Shown here: positions 18,330 through 27,897 of the stretch, piece by piece
How positions within the stretch are numbered: the stretch's first letter is position 1
How the letters are laid out: each line of letters begins with the position of its first letter
NCBI RefSeq assembly: GCF_000500065.1
Contig: NZ_AYOU01000164.1
Span: 124,001 to 188,000 of the forward strand
From: Borrelia hispanica CRI
GTDB taxonomy: Bacteria > Spirochaetota > Spirochaetia > Borreliales > Borreliaceae
Direction of reading: 5' to 3'
Length of the DNA: 64,000 nt
Notes under the pieces: generated by a model
Databases searched by the model: none
What the model saw: only the letters and a program-made list of their open reading frames with translations
Told to the model about the DNA's origin: nothing
Program-made: the position numbers and the translations under genes

Positions 18330-20641
18330 ATCTTAATAATTTCTTCTCCATTTTCATTTTTATTTTCTCTTACTTTTTCTTTATTTATGCTTAAATAGTG
18401 TAGTATTTTTTTTATGTGGAATGTTAAGCTGTACTTTTTAATTAGTGTTGAACTTATTTGTAATATAAATATTGATATTATAGCTGAAAAAGTTTCAAGA
18501 GGAATATAACTTAGAGTTATAAAATATCCTAAAGATAATGCAAATCCATAAAGTATTTGTTCAAATTTAAAGTGAGGAGCTGTTTGTAATTCTGTACCCA
18601 TTGTGAATATTAAGATCATTGGAATTGGTGACATTATCAGGCTTAATATATCAAAACTTATGTAATTATAGAGAGAAAGGTTTTGTAGTATGTAAGCTAT
18701 GAATAGCAGACTTATATAAAAAGATAGTGGTATTAGTTTGTTGATAATGAATTTTTCAAAGATGAATGAGAAGCCAATATAGATTAGAATGGGGGATAAG
18801 TACTTTTCATTTTGAAATCCCAAAAGGTTTTCAATATGGAATCTTGGTATCATTATATTTAAATGAGATAATATTTGTTCATTTATAAATTTGTCGATTA
18901 TGTCGATGTATTTGTTTTCATGTCTTTTAAATTCTTTTAAGTTTTCTAAGTTGTGAATGTTTGGATTTTGAGAAATTATTTTATTCCATGTAGGAATTAT
19001 ATCGTTTTGTTTAACAAGTTCTTTGTAATATGTTTGTTTGAAACTTAGTGGAAAATTTAGTAATAAAAATATGAATGAAATTAATATAGGATTTATAAGG
19101 AGTTTGGAGAGCCTTGAGAAATAAAAAAACATTAAAAATGTAAAAAATATTGCCATTATTTTTAATGTTATAGGAAAATTTAAGGGTAGTATTATATTGG
19201 TAATTAATGCAGTATATATAAAAAAAGAAAAATATCTATATTTGGATTTGAGCATTATTGGTATATATGAACATAAACTTGTGATTATTAATATAAGGCT
19301 ATCAATTAAAAATTTGATGTTGTTTGCAAAAGAAAATATTAAATTAGGAATTAATGCTAATATAGTAATTAAATAGATATCTTTTAAGTTGTTTTCGGTG
19401 TATATTGGTTCATTATTAAAGCTTATATTTAATATATTTTCCTTTATTTCTTTTTTTACTTTGTTTATTTCTTCTTCGATTTCAGTTTCAGTGTATTGTA
19501 AATATTGCTGTTGTGTGTTTTCGTTATTGTCTTGATTTTTAATTTTTTCTAAAATAATTTGTTCCATACATAATGGTGAAAAACTGGGTGTGTTTAAGAG
19601 TTTAATTTTGTTAACTTTGCTAAGTATTGTTTTTTTCCTTAATATTGTGATGCTATATATATCTCTTGTGATAGGTACATTTAGATTATCTATTTTTATT
19701 TTATTTATTGGATTGTTTAAAAAAATATCGTATTTTTTTAAATCAATATTTTCGTCTATTATTTGTTTAATAGATGTACCAATTTTAACTTTGATTATTT
19801 TGCTTTTTATTTTTTTATTTCCATTGATGGTTATGAGTTTTTCTTTATATGGAGAATTTGTTTTAAGTGTGGAGTAAATATTATAGAGATCTTCAATATT
19901 TGTTAATAGTATATTTTTATTTGGATTTATATTATTTTTTGTGTTTTCTTCATTGTATAAGAAATGCATTATTACTTCGTGATTTGAATATGGATGTGAA
20001 GAGTTGGGAATTAATTTGATTGTTAATCTTTTGTCTTTTGTGATATTTGATTTTTCAAGTTCTTTTTTAATATTATGGTTTTCGGTTATTATTAATATTT
20101 CTTTAAATTTGAATATTTTATCAATAGTTTCAAATCCGTAGACAATTTTGTCTAGTTTTGTTGTTATTAATATTTCTGCTATATTTGTGAATGAATCTTT
20201 TCCATTGATTAACAAAATCATTTTGTCTATTTTTTTGCATTTGTTCATATATTGAAATAATGAATCTTCATTAAACCAAGGAATTCCTAATCGAATTAAT
20301 TTTTCTAGTATTTTTTCTCTTGATTCTTCTTCAGTTGAAATTTCTTTTTCATTGTTTATTCTTCCGTGAAATCTTATTAATGCTGATTTTATTTGATTTT
20401 TATTTGGAAGATTGGCAGTATATATTTTTTCTATTATTCCAGATATTGGGGTATATGTGTAAAGTTCTACATTTTTGTTTTTTGATAATATTTGTCCTTC
20501 TGAAATTCTTTGATTTTCAATGACATATATTGTAGATTTTGAATCTGCTGTTTCTAGTGGAATTAAAACACATTCAGGTATTTGGATTTCATCTATGTTA
20601 ATTTTATATTGTCTTTTGATTTTTGTTTGTGAGTTAAACAT
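18326..20641 (-). CDS. RnfC-RnfD-like fusion protein
   Basis: A 771-residue protein. The N-terminal ~370 residues resemble RnfC/NqrA (biotinyl-lipoyl-like segment RISEGQILSKNKNVELYTYTPISGIIEKI, then an NADH/FMN-binding-type domain and an SLBB-like stretch). A linker rich in Glu/Asn follows. The C-terminal ~350 residues are a multi-spanning NqrB/RnfD-like domain; FTMGTELQTAPHFKFEQILYG corresponds to the RnfD signature TDPVTSPxxxxGxxIYG. The two [4Fe-4S] CxxCxxC motifs of RnfC are missing (only one Cys near SFSPLCMEQI), and no NqrB-type covalent-FMN SGAT motif is seen. It abuts the RnfA-like gene. Redox activity is therefore uncertain. Confidence 0.65.
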   Translation of the reverse strand: MFNSQTKIKRQYKINIDEIQIPECVLIPLETADSKSTIYVIENQRISEGQILSKNKNVELYTYTPISGIIEKIYTANLPNKNQIKSALIRFHGRINNEKEISTEEESREKILEKLIRLGIPWFNEDSLFQYMNKCKKIDKMILLINGKDSFTNIAEILITTKLDKIVYGFETIDKIFKFKEILIITENHNIKKELEKSNITKDKRLTIKLIPNSSHPYSNHEVIMHFLYNEENTKNNINPNKNILLTNIEDLYNIYSTLKTNSPYKEKLITINGNKKIKSKIIKVKIGTSIKQIIDENIDLKKYDIFLNNPINKIKIDNLNVPITRDIYSITILRKKTILSKVNKIKLLNTPSFSPLCMEQIILEKIKNQDNNENTQQQYLQYTETEIEEEINKVKKEIKENILNISFNNEPIYTENNLKDIYLITILALIPNLIFSFANNIKFLIDSLILIITSLCSYIPIMLKSKYRYFSFFIYTALITNIILPLNFPITLKIMAIFFTFLMFFYFSRLSKLLINPILISFIFLLLNFPLSFKQTYYKELVKQNDIIPTWNKIISQNPNIHNLENLKEFKRHENKYIDIIDKFINEQILSHLNIMIPRFHIENLLGFQNEKYLSPILIYIGFSFIFEKFIINKLIPLSFYISLLFIAYILQNLSLYNYISFDILSLIMSPIPMILIFTMGTELQTAPHFKFEQILYGFALSLGYFITLSYIPLETFSAIISIFILQISSTLIKKYSLTFHIKKILHYLSINKEKVRENKNENGEEIIKI

Positions 20642-22107
20642 TAAGTATTTCCCCTGATATATTTTCTATAACTTTTTTCACTCATATTTAAAAGAATTGT
20701 AAATCTTATTGCTTTAAATAGGAATAGTAATAAGAAAAATGGCAATGAGAGAGTGAATAATGTTTGATAATTGTTTTTATTAGTTGTAATGTTAGCAGGT
20801 GTTTCTTTATATATTAAAATTGGATTTCCATTTTCTAAGAATAATCTTGATAGTTCTTTATTTAGGTTTTTAGATATAAATTCTTTGTCTACTTTGTATA
20901 TAATTTTTGGATTGATAGTTATTTTATTGTTTTCTATTTTAAAGTAGTCTTCTTTTACATTTGTGTTTACTTTGCCGTATTGAGATGTGATTTTGTATTT
21001 AAGTTCATTTTGATAAAATATATGATACATATAGCCTACAATATTTGGTATTTCTTCATTATGTCCAACCATTAAATAGATATTATTGGGATTTAGATAG
21101 TCAAAGTAGTTTAATTTTTTGCTGTAAAGATAATTGAAATTATTATAAGAGTTAAGTATATTTTGGGCGTAAAAAAATGGCATTATTGAGACTATAAATA
21201 GCATTATATGTATTAGTATTTTGTACTTCAAAATTTTGGTTTCTCGTTTTTGTTCTTTTATTTCAATTAAAGATAAAAATGTATGTTTCAAGTTGCTTTC
21301 AGTTTTGATCCAAGTAAATATTAGGAAAATACAAAGTGTTGATATTGATACACAAATAATTAAAATGGCTTCAAGGTTGGTGGATAAAAAATTAATGCTT
21401 ACGGTAAAATATAATACTATAAATAAAAATAGAAATATTGGGGTTTTGATTTTTTTAATTAATACTGTAAAGCCTATATCTTTTAGATATATTTTGTTGT
21501 AATTTTTGTTAAAATTGTCAATTAGTACAAATAGTAGATAAGCGAGTATGGTTAAAGGATAAAAGTATGATATTTCGTCACTAAATATAAATATAATACA
21601 TGAACTTATCAGAAAGAGGATCATAAAAGGAGCATATTTAATATTTAGTGATAATAATAAAATCATTATTATGATGAAAGTTGTGATTGAAAAGTATTTT
21701 ATTTTGGTTTTATAGTTTAATGAATGCATTTCTGCTTTAATATTTTGATCTTTTTTTAATTTTTTTAAGTCATTATTAGTAAATGATGATTCAACATAAA
21801 GTATTTTTTTGTTTCCTGTATTAAAAAGATTAGGAAGTTTTTTTAAAAATAGATCTTTTCGAAGATCGTAGTCATTAAGATGAATTAATTTGTCTATTGT
21901 TATTTCTTTAAAGTGAGGAAAGTCCAGTATGTGTACTTTTGTTGTGTATTCGGATATTGTTTTATATCCTAATGAGTTTATATAGTCATTTGCTATTTTT
22001 AGGTCTTTTTCTTCTTGTAAATATATTGGTTTGTAGTCTCCAAATTGTGCTATGTTGCAAGAAAGTAGTGGTATTAGCAATATATGAAAAAACTTTAGTA
22101 GATTCAT
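20641..22107 (-). CDS. Polytopic membrane protein with lipobox-like N-terminus
   Basis: I do not recognise the family. The 488-residue protein begins with a signal and lipobox LLSC (Cys17). A ~110-residue extracytoplasmic region follows, then about eight hydrophobic segments (residues ~137-300), an extracytoplasmic stretch and a final membrane helix near residue 460. Its stop overlaps the start of the RnfCD-like gene by one nt, so it may be a partner of that system, perhaps filling a membrane role of missing Rnf subunits; this is inference only. SD AAAGGAAAAA precedes the ATG. Confidence 0.65.
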   Translation of the reverse strand: MNLLKFFHILLIPLLSCNIAQFGDYKPIYLQEEKDLKIANDYINSLGYKTISEYTTKVHILDFPHFKEITIDKLIHLNDYDLRKDLFLKKLPNLFNTGNKKILYVESSFTNNDLKKLKKDQNIKAEMHSLNYKTKIKYFSITTFIIIMILLLSLNIKYAPFMILFLISSCIIFIFSDEISYFYPLTILAYLLFVLIDNFNKNYNKIYLKDIGFTVLIKKIKTPIFLFLFIVLYFTVSINFLSTNLEAILIICVSISTLCIFLIFTWIKTESNLKHTFLSLIEIKEQKRETKILKYKILIHIMLFIVSIMPFFYAQNILNSYNNFNYLYSKKLNYFDYLNPNNIYLMVGHNEEIPNIVGYMYHIFYQNELKYKITSQYGKVNTNVKEDYFKIENNKITINPKIIYKVDKEFISKNLNKELSRLFLENGNPILIYKETPANITTNKNNYQTLFTLSLPFFLLLFLFKAIRFTILLNMSEKSYRKYIRGNT

Positions 22108-22134
22108 TTTTTCCTTTATGATCTGTTATTTAGA

Positions 22135-22608
22135 TTATTCGATATAGTATTTGTTACATATTGCCCATGCAGAAATTATACCAATCAGTATGCCTGTAAA
22201 TACTTCTTTTTTTTTGTGTCCTTTAACAACTTTAATTTTTAAAGGTTCAATTTTGATTTTCATTTTTAATTGTTCTGATAAATCATTTAAATATTCTGCT
22301 TGAACACCTGCCATATATCTAACTCCAAATGAATCTCTTATTGTGATTAAAGCAAAAGCTAGAGCAATAATAAAGTGAGTATTAATTCCTTCTTTTATTA
22401 ATATTGATGTTGCAAGGGCTGTTACTGTTGAAGAGTGACTGCTGGGCATACCCCCTGTTTCTAAAAAAATGCTTTTTAAAAAATATTTTGGACTTAATTT
22501 GAGTTTTTTTGTTTTTATTGCTTGGATGATATATTTAATCATTTGAGCAATAATACCTGAAATTAAACAAGATAAGAAAAGGTCATTTGTAAACAAATCT
22601 TTTATCAT
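22135..22608 (-). CDS. DUF212 divergent PAP2-family membrane phosphatase
   Basis: A 157-residue membrane protein of the DUF212 family (acid phosphatase/vanadium haloperoxidase-related). The family motif GGMPSSHSSTVTALATS is clear, with later DSFGVRYMAGVQAEYLN. In PAP2 enzymes the SH motif supports catalysis, so a lipid-phosphate phosphatase activity is plausible, but no bacterial member has a settled function that I know of. SD GGAG is upstream of the ATG. It belongs to the minus-strand run between the M29 aminopeptidase and the membrane lipoprotein. Confidence 0.85.
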   Translation of the reverse strand: MIKDLFTNDLFLSCLISGIIAQMIKYIIQAIKTKKLKLSPKYFLKSIFLETGGMPSSHSSTVTALATSILIKEGINTHFIIALAFALITIRDSFGVRYMAGVQAEYLNDLSEQLKMKIKIEPLKIKVVKGHKKKEVFTGILIGIISAWAICNKYYIE

Positions 22609-22632
22609 TATTTGATTACTCCGTTATTTCAT

Positions 22633-23871
22633 TTATATGAGAAATTGTCCATTTTGTATTATTATATGTTCTTTGCCCGATTTGGCAATACCGATGACAT
22701 TTATGTCATTGCTTCCAATTATGAAATCTGTGTGAATTAAAGAAACATTACATCCGTAATCTAGTTTTGCAATATCTGTTTTAAGCTCACTTCCATTACT
22801 TAAACAGGAAGGATAAGCACTTCCTAGTGCAATGTGACAGCTTGCGTTCTCATCATATAATGTGTTGTAAAATGTAAGTCCACTTTTATATATTGGAGAG
22901 CTGTTATCTACTAATGCAACTTCTCCTATATATTGTGCTTGTGCATCGGTTTCTATATGCCTCTTTAGTATGTTATTTAATGTATCATTATCACATCCAA
23001 AATTGATTATTTTACCTTCTTGAAATTCCATCCATATGCCAGTTATTAGATTTCCAAGTATTGTTACTGGTCGAGTTGCGTACATAATACCATTTGTTTT
23101 TTTGTAGTTTGGTGTTGTGAAAACTTCTTGTGTAGGCATATTTGCATTAAATTCAATTTCTGTTCCACTTATTTTTTCACTTCCTCCTGTCCAAATGGAA
23201 TGTTCTAGTAAATATATTTCTAGATTTGTTTTTTTGTTTTTAAATATTATTTTTTCTAATTGAAGATTATTTAGGGTTTTGCATCTTTGATGTAATTTAT
23301 TTCCATGAATTTCCCAAGCTTTTATTGGATCTTCTGTGTCAAGTAACATAATTTTTTTTTGAATTTCAAAAAATTCTTTTAATGTTTTTTGACTCTCAGG
23401 TTTATTTAAGACTTTTGAAGCCCATTTTGGTCCTGGCGCACAGATTGTGCACCAGGACAATTCATTATTCATCATTGCACTTGAAATATTTTTTGATGCT
23501 AATTTTAATGCCTGAAAGTATTTAGATATTTTTTTATTGTCATATTCTTTTAGTGCATCCAAATTTTCTGTATTATCAATTCTTATTTTTGCCCATTTTT
23601 CATTTATCATTTCTTCAAAAAGTTTATGTTTAAAATCAGGAATAAACTCTAAAAGATTTTCTTGTGTTGATTGTAATCTAGATTTTAAGATTTCTGTATC
23701 CTCAATGCTTAATTCTACATATTTTGCTCCATGTTCATAAGCTTTTTGTGCTAAGATTCTTAAAAATTCATAACTTTCAATTGAGCCTGTAATGAGTACA
23801 CATTGATTTTTTTGTAAGTTAATTCCTTTTACAATAATAAGTTCTGCATATTTTATTAAGTCTTTTTTCAT
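22633..23871 (-). CDS. M29-family aminopeptidase (aminopeptidase II / AmpS-like)
   Basis: A 412-residue cytosolic metallo-aminopeptidase that removes N-terminal residues from peptides. Family features include GTEIEFNANMPTQEVFTTP (metal-ligand Glu), GEVALVDNSSPI, and the metal-binding His residues in NASCHIALGSAYPSC and SLIHTDFIIGS. Length matches the family. Borrelia imports peptides through Opp and needs such peptidases. It is the second gene of the minus-strand run; a Shine-Dalgarno AAAGGATC lies before the ATG. The divergent Xaa-Pro aminopeptidase nearby would act in the same peptide salvage. Confidence 0.93.
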   Translation of the reverse strand: MKKDLIKYAELIIVKGINLQKNQCVLITGSIESYEFLRILAQKAYEHGAKYVELSIEDTEILKSRLQSTQENLLEFIPDFKHKLFEEMINEKWAKIRIDNTENLDALKEYDNKKISKYFQALKLASKNISSAMMNNELSWCTICAPGPKWASKVLNKPESQKTLKEFFEIQKKIMLLDTEDPIKAWEIHGNKLHQRCKTLNNLQLEKIIFKNKKTNLEIYLLEHSIWTGGSEKISGTEIEFNANMPTQEVFTTPNYKKTNGIMYATRPVTILGNLITGIWMEFQEGKIINFGCDNDTLNNILKRHIETDAQAQYIGEVALVDNSSPIYKSGLTFYNTLYDENASCHIALGSAYPSCLSNGSELKTDIAKLDYGCNVSLIHTDFIIGSNDINVIGIAKSGKEHIIIQNGQFLI

Positions 23872-23884
23872 GTGTGATCCTTTA

Positions 23885-24778
23885 TTATGCAGGGTCTTCT
23901 AAAATATTGTCATTAATGTAATGAGCAACGGCTTCATTATCATTTGTGTTTATTATTTCTAAGTAAGATAACATTTTCTTTAGTCTGTAATTTGCATTTC
24001 CCATTAGTAATCCTTTTTTTACGTTTTCTAACATGTCAACGTCGTTAAAGCCATCTCCAAATGCAATTGTTTCATTTAAATTGATATTGATTCTTGTAAG
24101 AACATCTTTTAGTGCATTTCCTTTTGAAACTTTGCTATTAACAATTTCGAGTGAGTGTGGTGTTGATAAATAAGCATTTACTTCTTCTCTATATTTTTCT
24201 AGAATTGTTGCTTCATATTTTATGAGCTGTGCTTCTTCATCATGTAGTAATAAGATTTTTGCTATTTTGTTAAAATTTTTAATTTCTTTAAAATTATTGA
24301 CTTCGTTATATCTTATGTTTATGTCTTGTAATTCGTGTTTGATATATTGGTGTTTATTTAATAATCTATGTTTTTTAAATATATCATTAATAGCATTTTT
24401 AGTTATGTTGTCAGCATAAAGGTTTTCATCTATATCATCAGATCTTTGTAAAAAGTGAGGTATGTTTTTATATTTATTTTCTCTGATATTTAGAATTTCT
24501 TTTACAATATCGGGAGCTAAGTCATAACTGCTTATTAATTGCCATTGGTTATTATATACCCTTGCTCCATTTAGTGTTATAAAAAATGACACATGTGAAT
24601 TTAGATTCTGTATAAGAAGAGGTATTATTTCATTTTTACTTCTTCCTGTTGCAATAATAAATTTTTTGTTTTCTTTTGTTAGCTTTTTTATTACGAGTTC
24701 GCTAAAAGCTCCTATTTGGCTATTTGAGAGTAAGAGCGTACCATCGAGATCAGAAACAACAGCCTTAATGTTTTTCAT
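23885..24778 (-). CDS. Cof-type HAD hydrolase (sugar-phosphate phosphatase-like)
   Basis: A 297-residue HAD-superfamily phosphatase of the Cof (IIB) type. The nucleophile motif is DLDGTLL at residues 10-16, motif II is in IIATGRSKNE, and the metal motif is GDGFNDVDML near the C-terminus. The substrate is likely a phosphorylated metabolite (sugar phosphate or FMN-like); it cannot be fixed from sequence. It heads the 13-gene minus-strand run, with a divergent promoter region shared with the Xaa-Pro aminopeptidase. SD AAAGGAC precedes the ATG. Confidence 0.92.
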   Translation of the reverse strand: MKNIKAVVSDLDGTLLLSNSQIGAFSELVIKKLTKENKKFIIATGRSKNEIIPLLIQNLNSHVSFFITLNGARVYNNQWQLISSYDLAPDIVKEILNIRENKYKNIPHFLQRSDDIDENLYADNITKNAINDIFKKHRLLNKHQYIKHELQDINIRYNEVNNFKEIKNFNKIAKILLLHDEEAQLIKYEATILEKYREEVNAYLSTPHSLEIVNSKVSKGNALKDVLTRININLNETIAFGDGFNDVDMLENVKKGLLMGNANYRLKKMLSYLEIINTNDNEAVAHYINDNILEDPA

Positions 24779-24811
24779 GTTTTTGTCCTTTGATTTTTAC
24801 TGTTATATTTA

Positions 24812-24820
24812 ATTATATCA
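24812..24820 (-). promoter_or_regulatory. Extended -10 element for the 24778-10167 minus-strand operon
   Basis: On the minus strand this reads TGATATAAT, an extended -10, 34 nt before the start of the HAD gene. Genes downstream to 10167 are spaced by no more than about 50 nt, mostly overlapping, so this may drive the whole run. The plus-strand -10 at 24854-24859 faces away from it. Confidence 0.45.
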
Positions 24821-24850
24821 GATAAGAAGTTTTTTTAAAATTGAATTATT

Positions 24851-24859
24851 TGTTATAAT
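24851..24859 (+). promoter_or_regulatory. Extended -10 element upstream of the Xaa-Pro aminopeptidase gene
   Basis: The sequence TGTTATAAT is followed about 35 nt later by AAGGAG and the start codon at 24902. No good -35 is visible. It is the same nine-base element as at 8535, 30715 and 40832. Confidence 0.55.
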
Positions 24860-24901
24860 TAAACAAAAAGTTACTTTTTAAATCCTAAGGAGCTTGCTTA
24901 T

Positions 24902-26680
24902 ATGGAGGTTAATACAAGAATATTATCTTTAAGAAAATTGATGATGAAAAATAAGATAGATGCATATTTAATAGCAAGTCATGATCCGCATATGAGTGAA
25001 TATTCTCATGCTAGATTTAATATTCGTGAATTTATTACAGGTTTTACAGGAAGTGCTGGGACAGTAGTTATTACAGAAACGGAATCAGTGCTTTTTACTG
25101 ATGGTAGATATTTTTTACAAGCTGCAAATGAACTTGAAGGAACTGAGTTTAAATTAATAAAACTTGGGGTGGAGGGCCATCCAGATATTTTTAGCTATAT
25201 TAATATAAAGCTTAAAGGATTACGGATTGGAGTTTATGCTGAGGATATTAGTATAAAATTTTATGATGATTTAGTTAAAAATTGTAAATTTACAGATATT
25301 GAGATTTTACATGAAGATTTAATTTCTAAAATTTGGCAGGATAGGCCTTATTTTACAGGTAATAAAATATTTGAACTTAAGGAAGCTCAAAAAAATGATA
25401 AAAGAATAAATAAAATCAATAAAGTTAATGCAAAATTAGAAGCAAATACAATTGATTTTTATGTTATAAGTTCTTTGGATGAAATAGCATGGCTTTTAAA
25501 TTTAAGAGGATTTGATATTGAATCATCAGCTTTGTTTTATGCTTTTTTGTTTATAGCTAGAAGTGAGAGATATAAGAATGTTCTTTTTGTTAATGTTGAT
25601 AAACTTGATTTTGATTTAATAGAGAGACTTGAGGTTGAAGGAATTGAGGTCGAAGATTATAGTAATTTTTATTCATTTTTAGAAGAGATTAATCATGAGG
25701 GCAAATTTTTGATACCAGTTAATAGTAATGTTAAAATATTGGAATCTATTGGTAGATCAAATGCAGTATTTGGACTTAGTATTGTTAATGAACTTAAGGC
25801 AATAAAGTCTGATTATGAGATTAGTAAGATAAGAGACGCTCATATTATTGATGCTGTAAGTTTGGTTAAATTTTTATATAAATTTAAGAATTTAACTAAA
25901 GATGAGCTTGCTGATTTAGATGAGGTTGATGTTGCAAATATGCTTTTAAGCTTTAGGACATTAAGAGATGAATTTTTTAGTTCTAGTTTTGATTCGATCA
26001 TTGGTTTTAAAGAAAATTCAGCATTGCCTCATTATAGACCAAAAAAAGGATTTAAAAAACTTAATCAGGATGGATTGCTTTTAATAGATTCTGGAGGTTC
26101 TTATCTTGAGCTTGGTACTACAGATGTTACGAGGACAGTTTTAATTGGGACAGTATCTCATAAAGAGAGAGAAGACTATACTTTAGTTCTTAAATCTTTT
26201 ATTGCTCTTGCTTCTTTAAAATTTCCTTTTGGAATGTTGGGTGCGTCTCTTGATGGTATTGCCAGATTTCCTTTGCTTAAGCATGGCTTAAATTTTGCTC
26301 ATGGAACGGGGCATGGAGTGGGATTTTTTCTTAATGTTCATGAATTTCCTGTTTCTATTAGCCCTTTATCCACTTATTCTTTTAAGGGTTCTGAAATTAT
26401 TTCAATTGAACCTGGGATATATAGAAGTTCTGAATATGGTATTAGAATTGAAAATTTAGTTTTTGTAAAGCAAAGTTATTCAAATGAATTTGGAATTTTT
26501 TTGGAATTTGAAAATTTAACCCTTGTACCTTTTGAAAAAGAATTGATAGTTGTTGAAATGTTGTCAAAAGATGAATTAAACTATGTTAATAGTTATCATG
26601 AATTTGTATATTTTAGTTTAAAAGAATATCTTAGTGGTGATGAACTTAAGTTTTTAGAGATGTTAACTAGTAAGATATGA
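24902..26680 (+). CDS. pepP: Xaa-Pro aminopeptidase (M24B)
   Basis: A 592-residue metallopeptidase that cleaves X-Pro N-termini from peptides. It has the APP1-like layout: two creatinase-N type domains (residues 1-300) and a pita-bread catalytic domain. Metal ligands are in LLIDSGGSYLELGTTDVTRTV, HGTGHGVG, ISIEPGIY and GIRIENLV. Length agrees with the long (APP1) subgroup. SD AAGGAG sits before ATG 24902. The next gene overlaps the stop by 4 nt (ATGA). It probably works with the divergent M29 aminopeptidase in peptide recycling. Confidence 0.94.
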   Translation: MEVNTRILSLRKLMMKNKIDAYLIASHDPHMSEYSHARFNIREFITGFTGSAGTVVITETESVLFTDGRYFLQAANELEGTEFKLIKLGVEGHPDIFSYINIKLKGLRIGVYAEDISIKFYDDLVKNCKFTDIEILHEDLISKIWQDRPYFTGNKIFELKEAQKNDKRINKINKVNAKLEANTIDFYVISSLDEIAWLLNLRGFDIESSALFYAFLFIARSERYKNVLFVNVDKLDFDLIERLEVEGIEVEDYSNFYSFLEEINHEGKFLIPVNSNVKILESIGRSNAVFGLSIVNELKAIKSDYEISKIRDAHIIDAVSLVKFLYKFKNLTKDELADLDEVDVANMLLSFRTLRDEFFSSSFDSIIGFKENSALPHYRPKKGFKKLNQDGLLLIDSGGSYLELGTTDVTRTVLIGTVSHKEREDYTLVLKSFIALASLKFPFGMLGASLDGIARFPLLKHGLNFAHGTGHGVGFFLNVHEFPVSISPLSTYSFKGSEIISIEPGIYRSSEYGIRIENLVFVKQSYSNEFGIFLEFENLTLVPFEKELIVVEMLSKDELNYVNSYHEFVYFSLKEYLSGDELKFLEMLTSKI

Positions 26681-27372
26681 AATTTGTAAATTTATTGGCA
26701 ATATTGATTTTTATTGTTTTTAATTTTGTATGTTTATTTTCAAATTCATTTAACGTTGTTTTTCATGATTCTTATGAGGATGCTATAGATGAGGCTCAAA
26801 AATTATATAAAAATGTTTTAATATTGGTTGGAAAAGATATTAAAGATAATTTAATAAAAGATTTTTTAAAGTCATTTGAAGATGATAAGCTTTTTAAGCT
26901 TGTTGCTAAGCATAATGTTTTTTTGATTATTGATGTAAATAATGAAATTTTTAGTGAAATTAATTTAAAAAAGAGTCCAACTTTATTTTTTGTTGATGCA
27001 AAAAGTGAACAAGTAAGGGCTGCTTATACTGAATCCATTAAAGATACTGTTCAATATAATAGAGAGTTTTTAAATTATGCTTTGGGAGTTTTAAAATTAG
27101 ATGATATTGTGTATAAAAATGATAACTATGAAATTAATATTTTTGATGATAAGGTTTTTTTTTATAAAACATTGGATGGTCATTGGAGATTAAGAATGAA
27201 TGGTAAAGATAAAAAACTTCTTCCTTCAAAAATAGAGCTTAAAGAATTTTTAGTATTTAAAGATGAGAATGGAGGTAGGCTTTATGCTTTGCCAAAATCT
27301 AAGAAAGGTGGTATTTATTTTTCGGAATCGGAAAAAGAAGAATGGAAGTTTTTTGGACAAATAAAGTCGTAA
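26677..27372 (+). CDS. Secreted thioredoxin-fold-like protein without CXXC
   Basis: A 231-residue protein with an N-terminal signal segment (LLAILIFIVFNFVCLFSN). The region YEDAIDEAQKLYKNVLILVGKD...LKKSPTLFFVDA looks like a thioredoxin fold of the DsbD-gamma/YyaL-like kind (helix, beta-strand, cis-Pro SPT), but the active-site CXXC is absent; the only Cys is in the signal segment. So it may be a structural or chaperone-like periplasmic protein rather than a redox enzyme. The C-terminal ~80 residues are a separate beta-rich part. It overlaps the peptidase gene by 4 nt. Confidence 0.65.
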   Translation: MKFVNLLAILIFIVFNFVCLFSNSFNVVFHDSYEDAIDEAQKLYKNVLILVGKDIKDNLIKDFLKSFEDDKLFKLVAKHNVFLIIDVNNEIFSEINLKKSPTLFFVDAKSEQVRAAYTESIKDTVQYNREFLNYALGVLKLDDIVYKNDNYEINIFDDKVFFYKTLDGHWRLRMNGKDKKLLPSKIELKEFLVFKDENGGRLYALPKSKKGGIYFSESEKEEWKFFGQIKS

Positions 27373-27399
27373 TTTTAAAAATAGATTTTTGGAGGATTT

Positions 27400-27897
27400 A
27401 TGGAAATAGTTTTTTATCCTGATGATTTGCTTCGAGTACAAACGAAGGATGTTGCAAATATTGATGATGAATTGCGAAGTATCATTTTTCAAATGATAGG
27501 TTTAATGGATAAAAGCAAGGGTGTTGGACTGGCTGCACCTCAAGTAGGTCTTGATTTGTCTATTTTTGTAGTTAGAGAAAATATGATGTCAAAACCTTTG
27601 GTTTTTATTAATCCTGTAATAACGTCAAAATCTATTGAACTTAGTGTTTATAAAGAAGGTTGTTTAAGTATTCCTGGAGTTTATTATGATTTATCAAGGC
27701 CAAAATCAATTGTAATTGAAGCTTATGATGAAAATGGCAAGTTTTTTAAGATTGAAGATTTAGATATTTTAGCCAGAATTATTCAGCATGAAATGGATCA
27801 TTTAAAAGGTGTACTTTTTATTGATTATTATGAGGATAAACTTAGGAATAAATTATTGAAATCTTATCTTAAGGAAAGGAGGCTTGTTAAATTTTGA
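27400..27897 (+). CDS. def: Peptide deformylase
   Basis: Peptide deformylase removes the formyl group from nascent N-terminal methionine. All three motifs are present: GVGLAAPQ (41-48), EGCLS (86-90, ligand Cys88) and HEMDH (130-134, metal His130 and His134, catalytic Glu131). The 165-residue length is typical. A Shine-Dalgarno GGAGG precedes the ATG. Its stop overlaps the start of fmt by 4 nt, the classical def-fmt pair. Confidence 0.97.
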   Translation: MEIVFYPDDLLRVQTKDVANIDDELRSIIFQMIGLMDKSKGVGLAAPQVGLDLSIFVVRENMMSKPLVFINPVITSKSIELSVYKEGCLSIPGVYYDLSRPKSIVIEAYDENGKFFKIEDLDILARIIQHEMDHLKGVLFIDYYEDKLRNKLLKSYLKERRLVKF

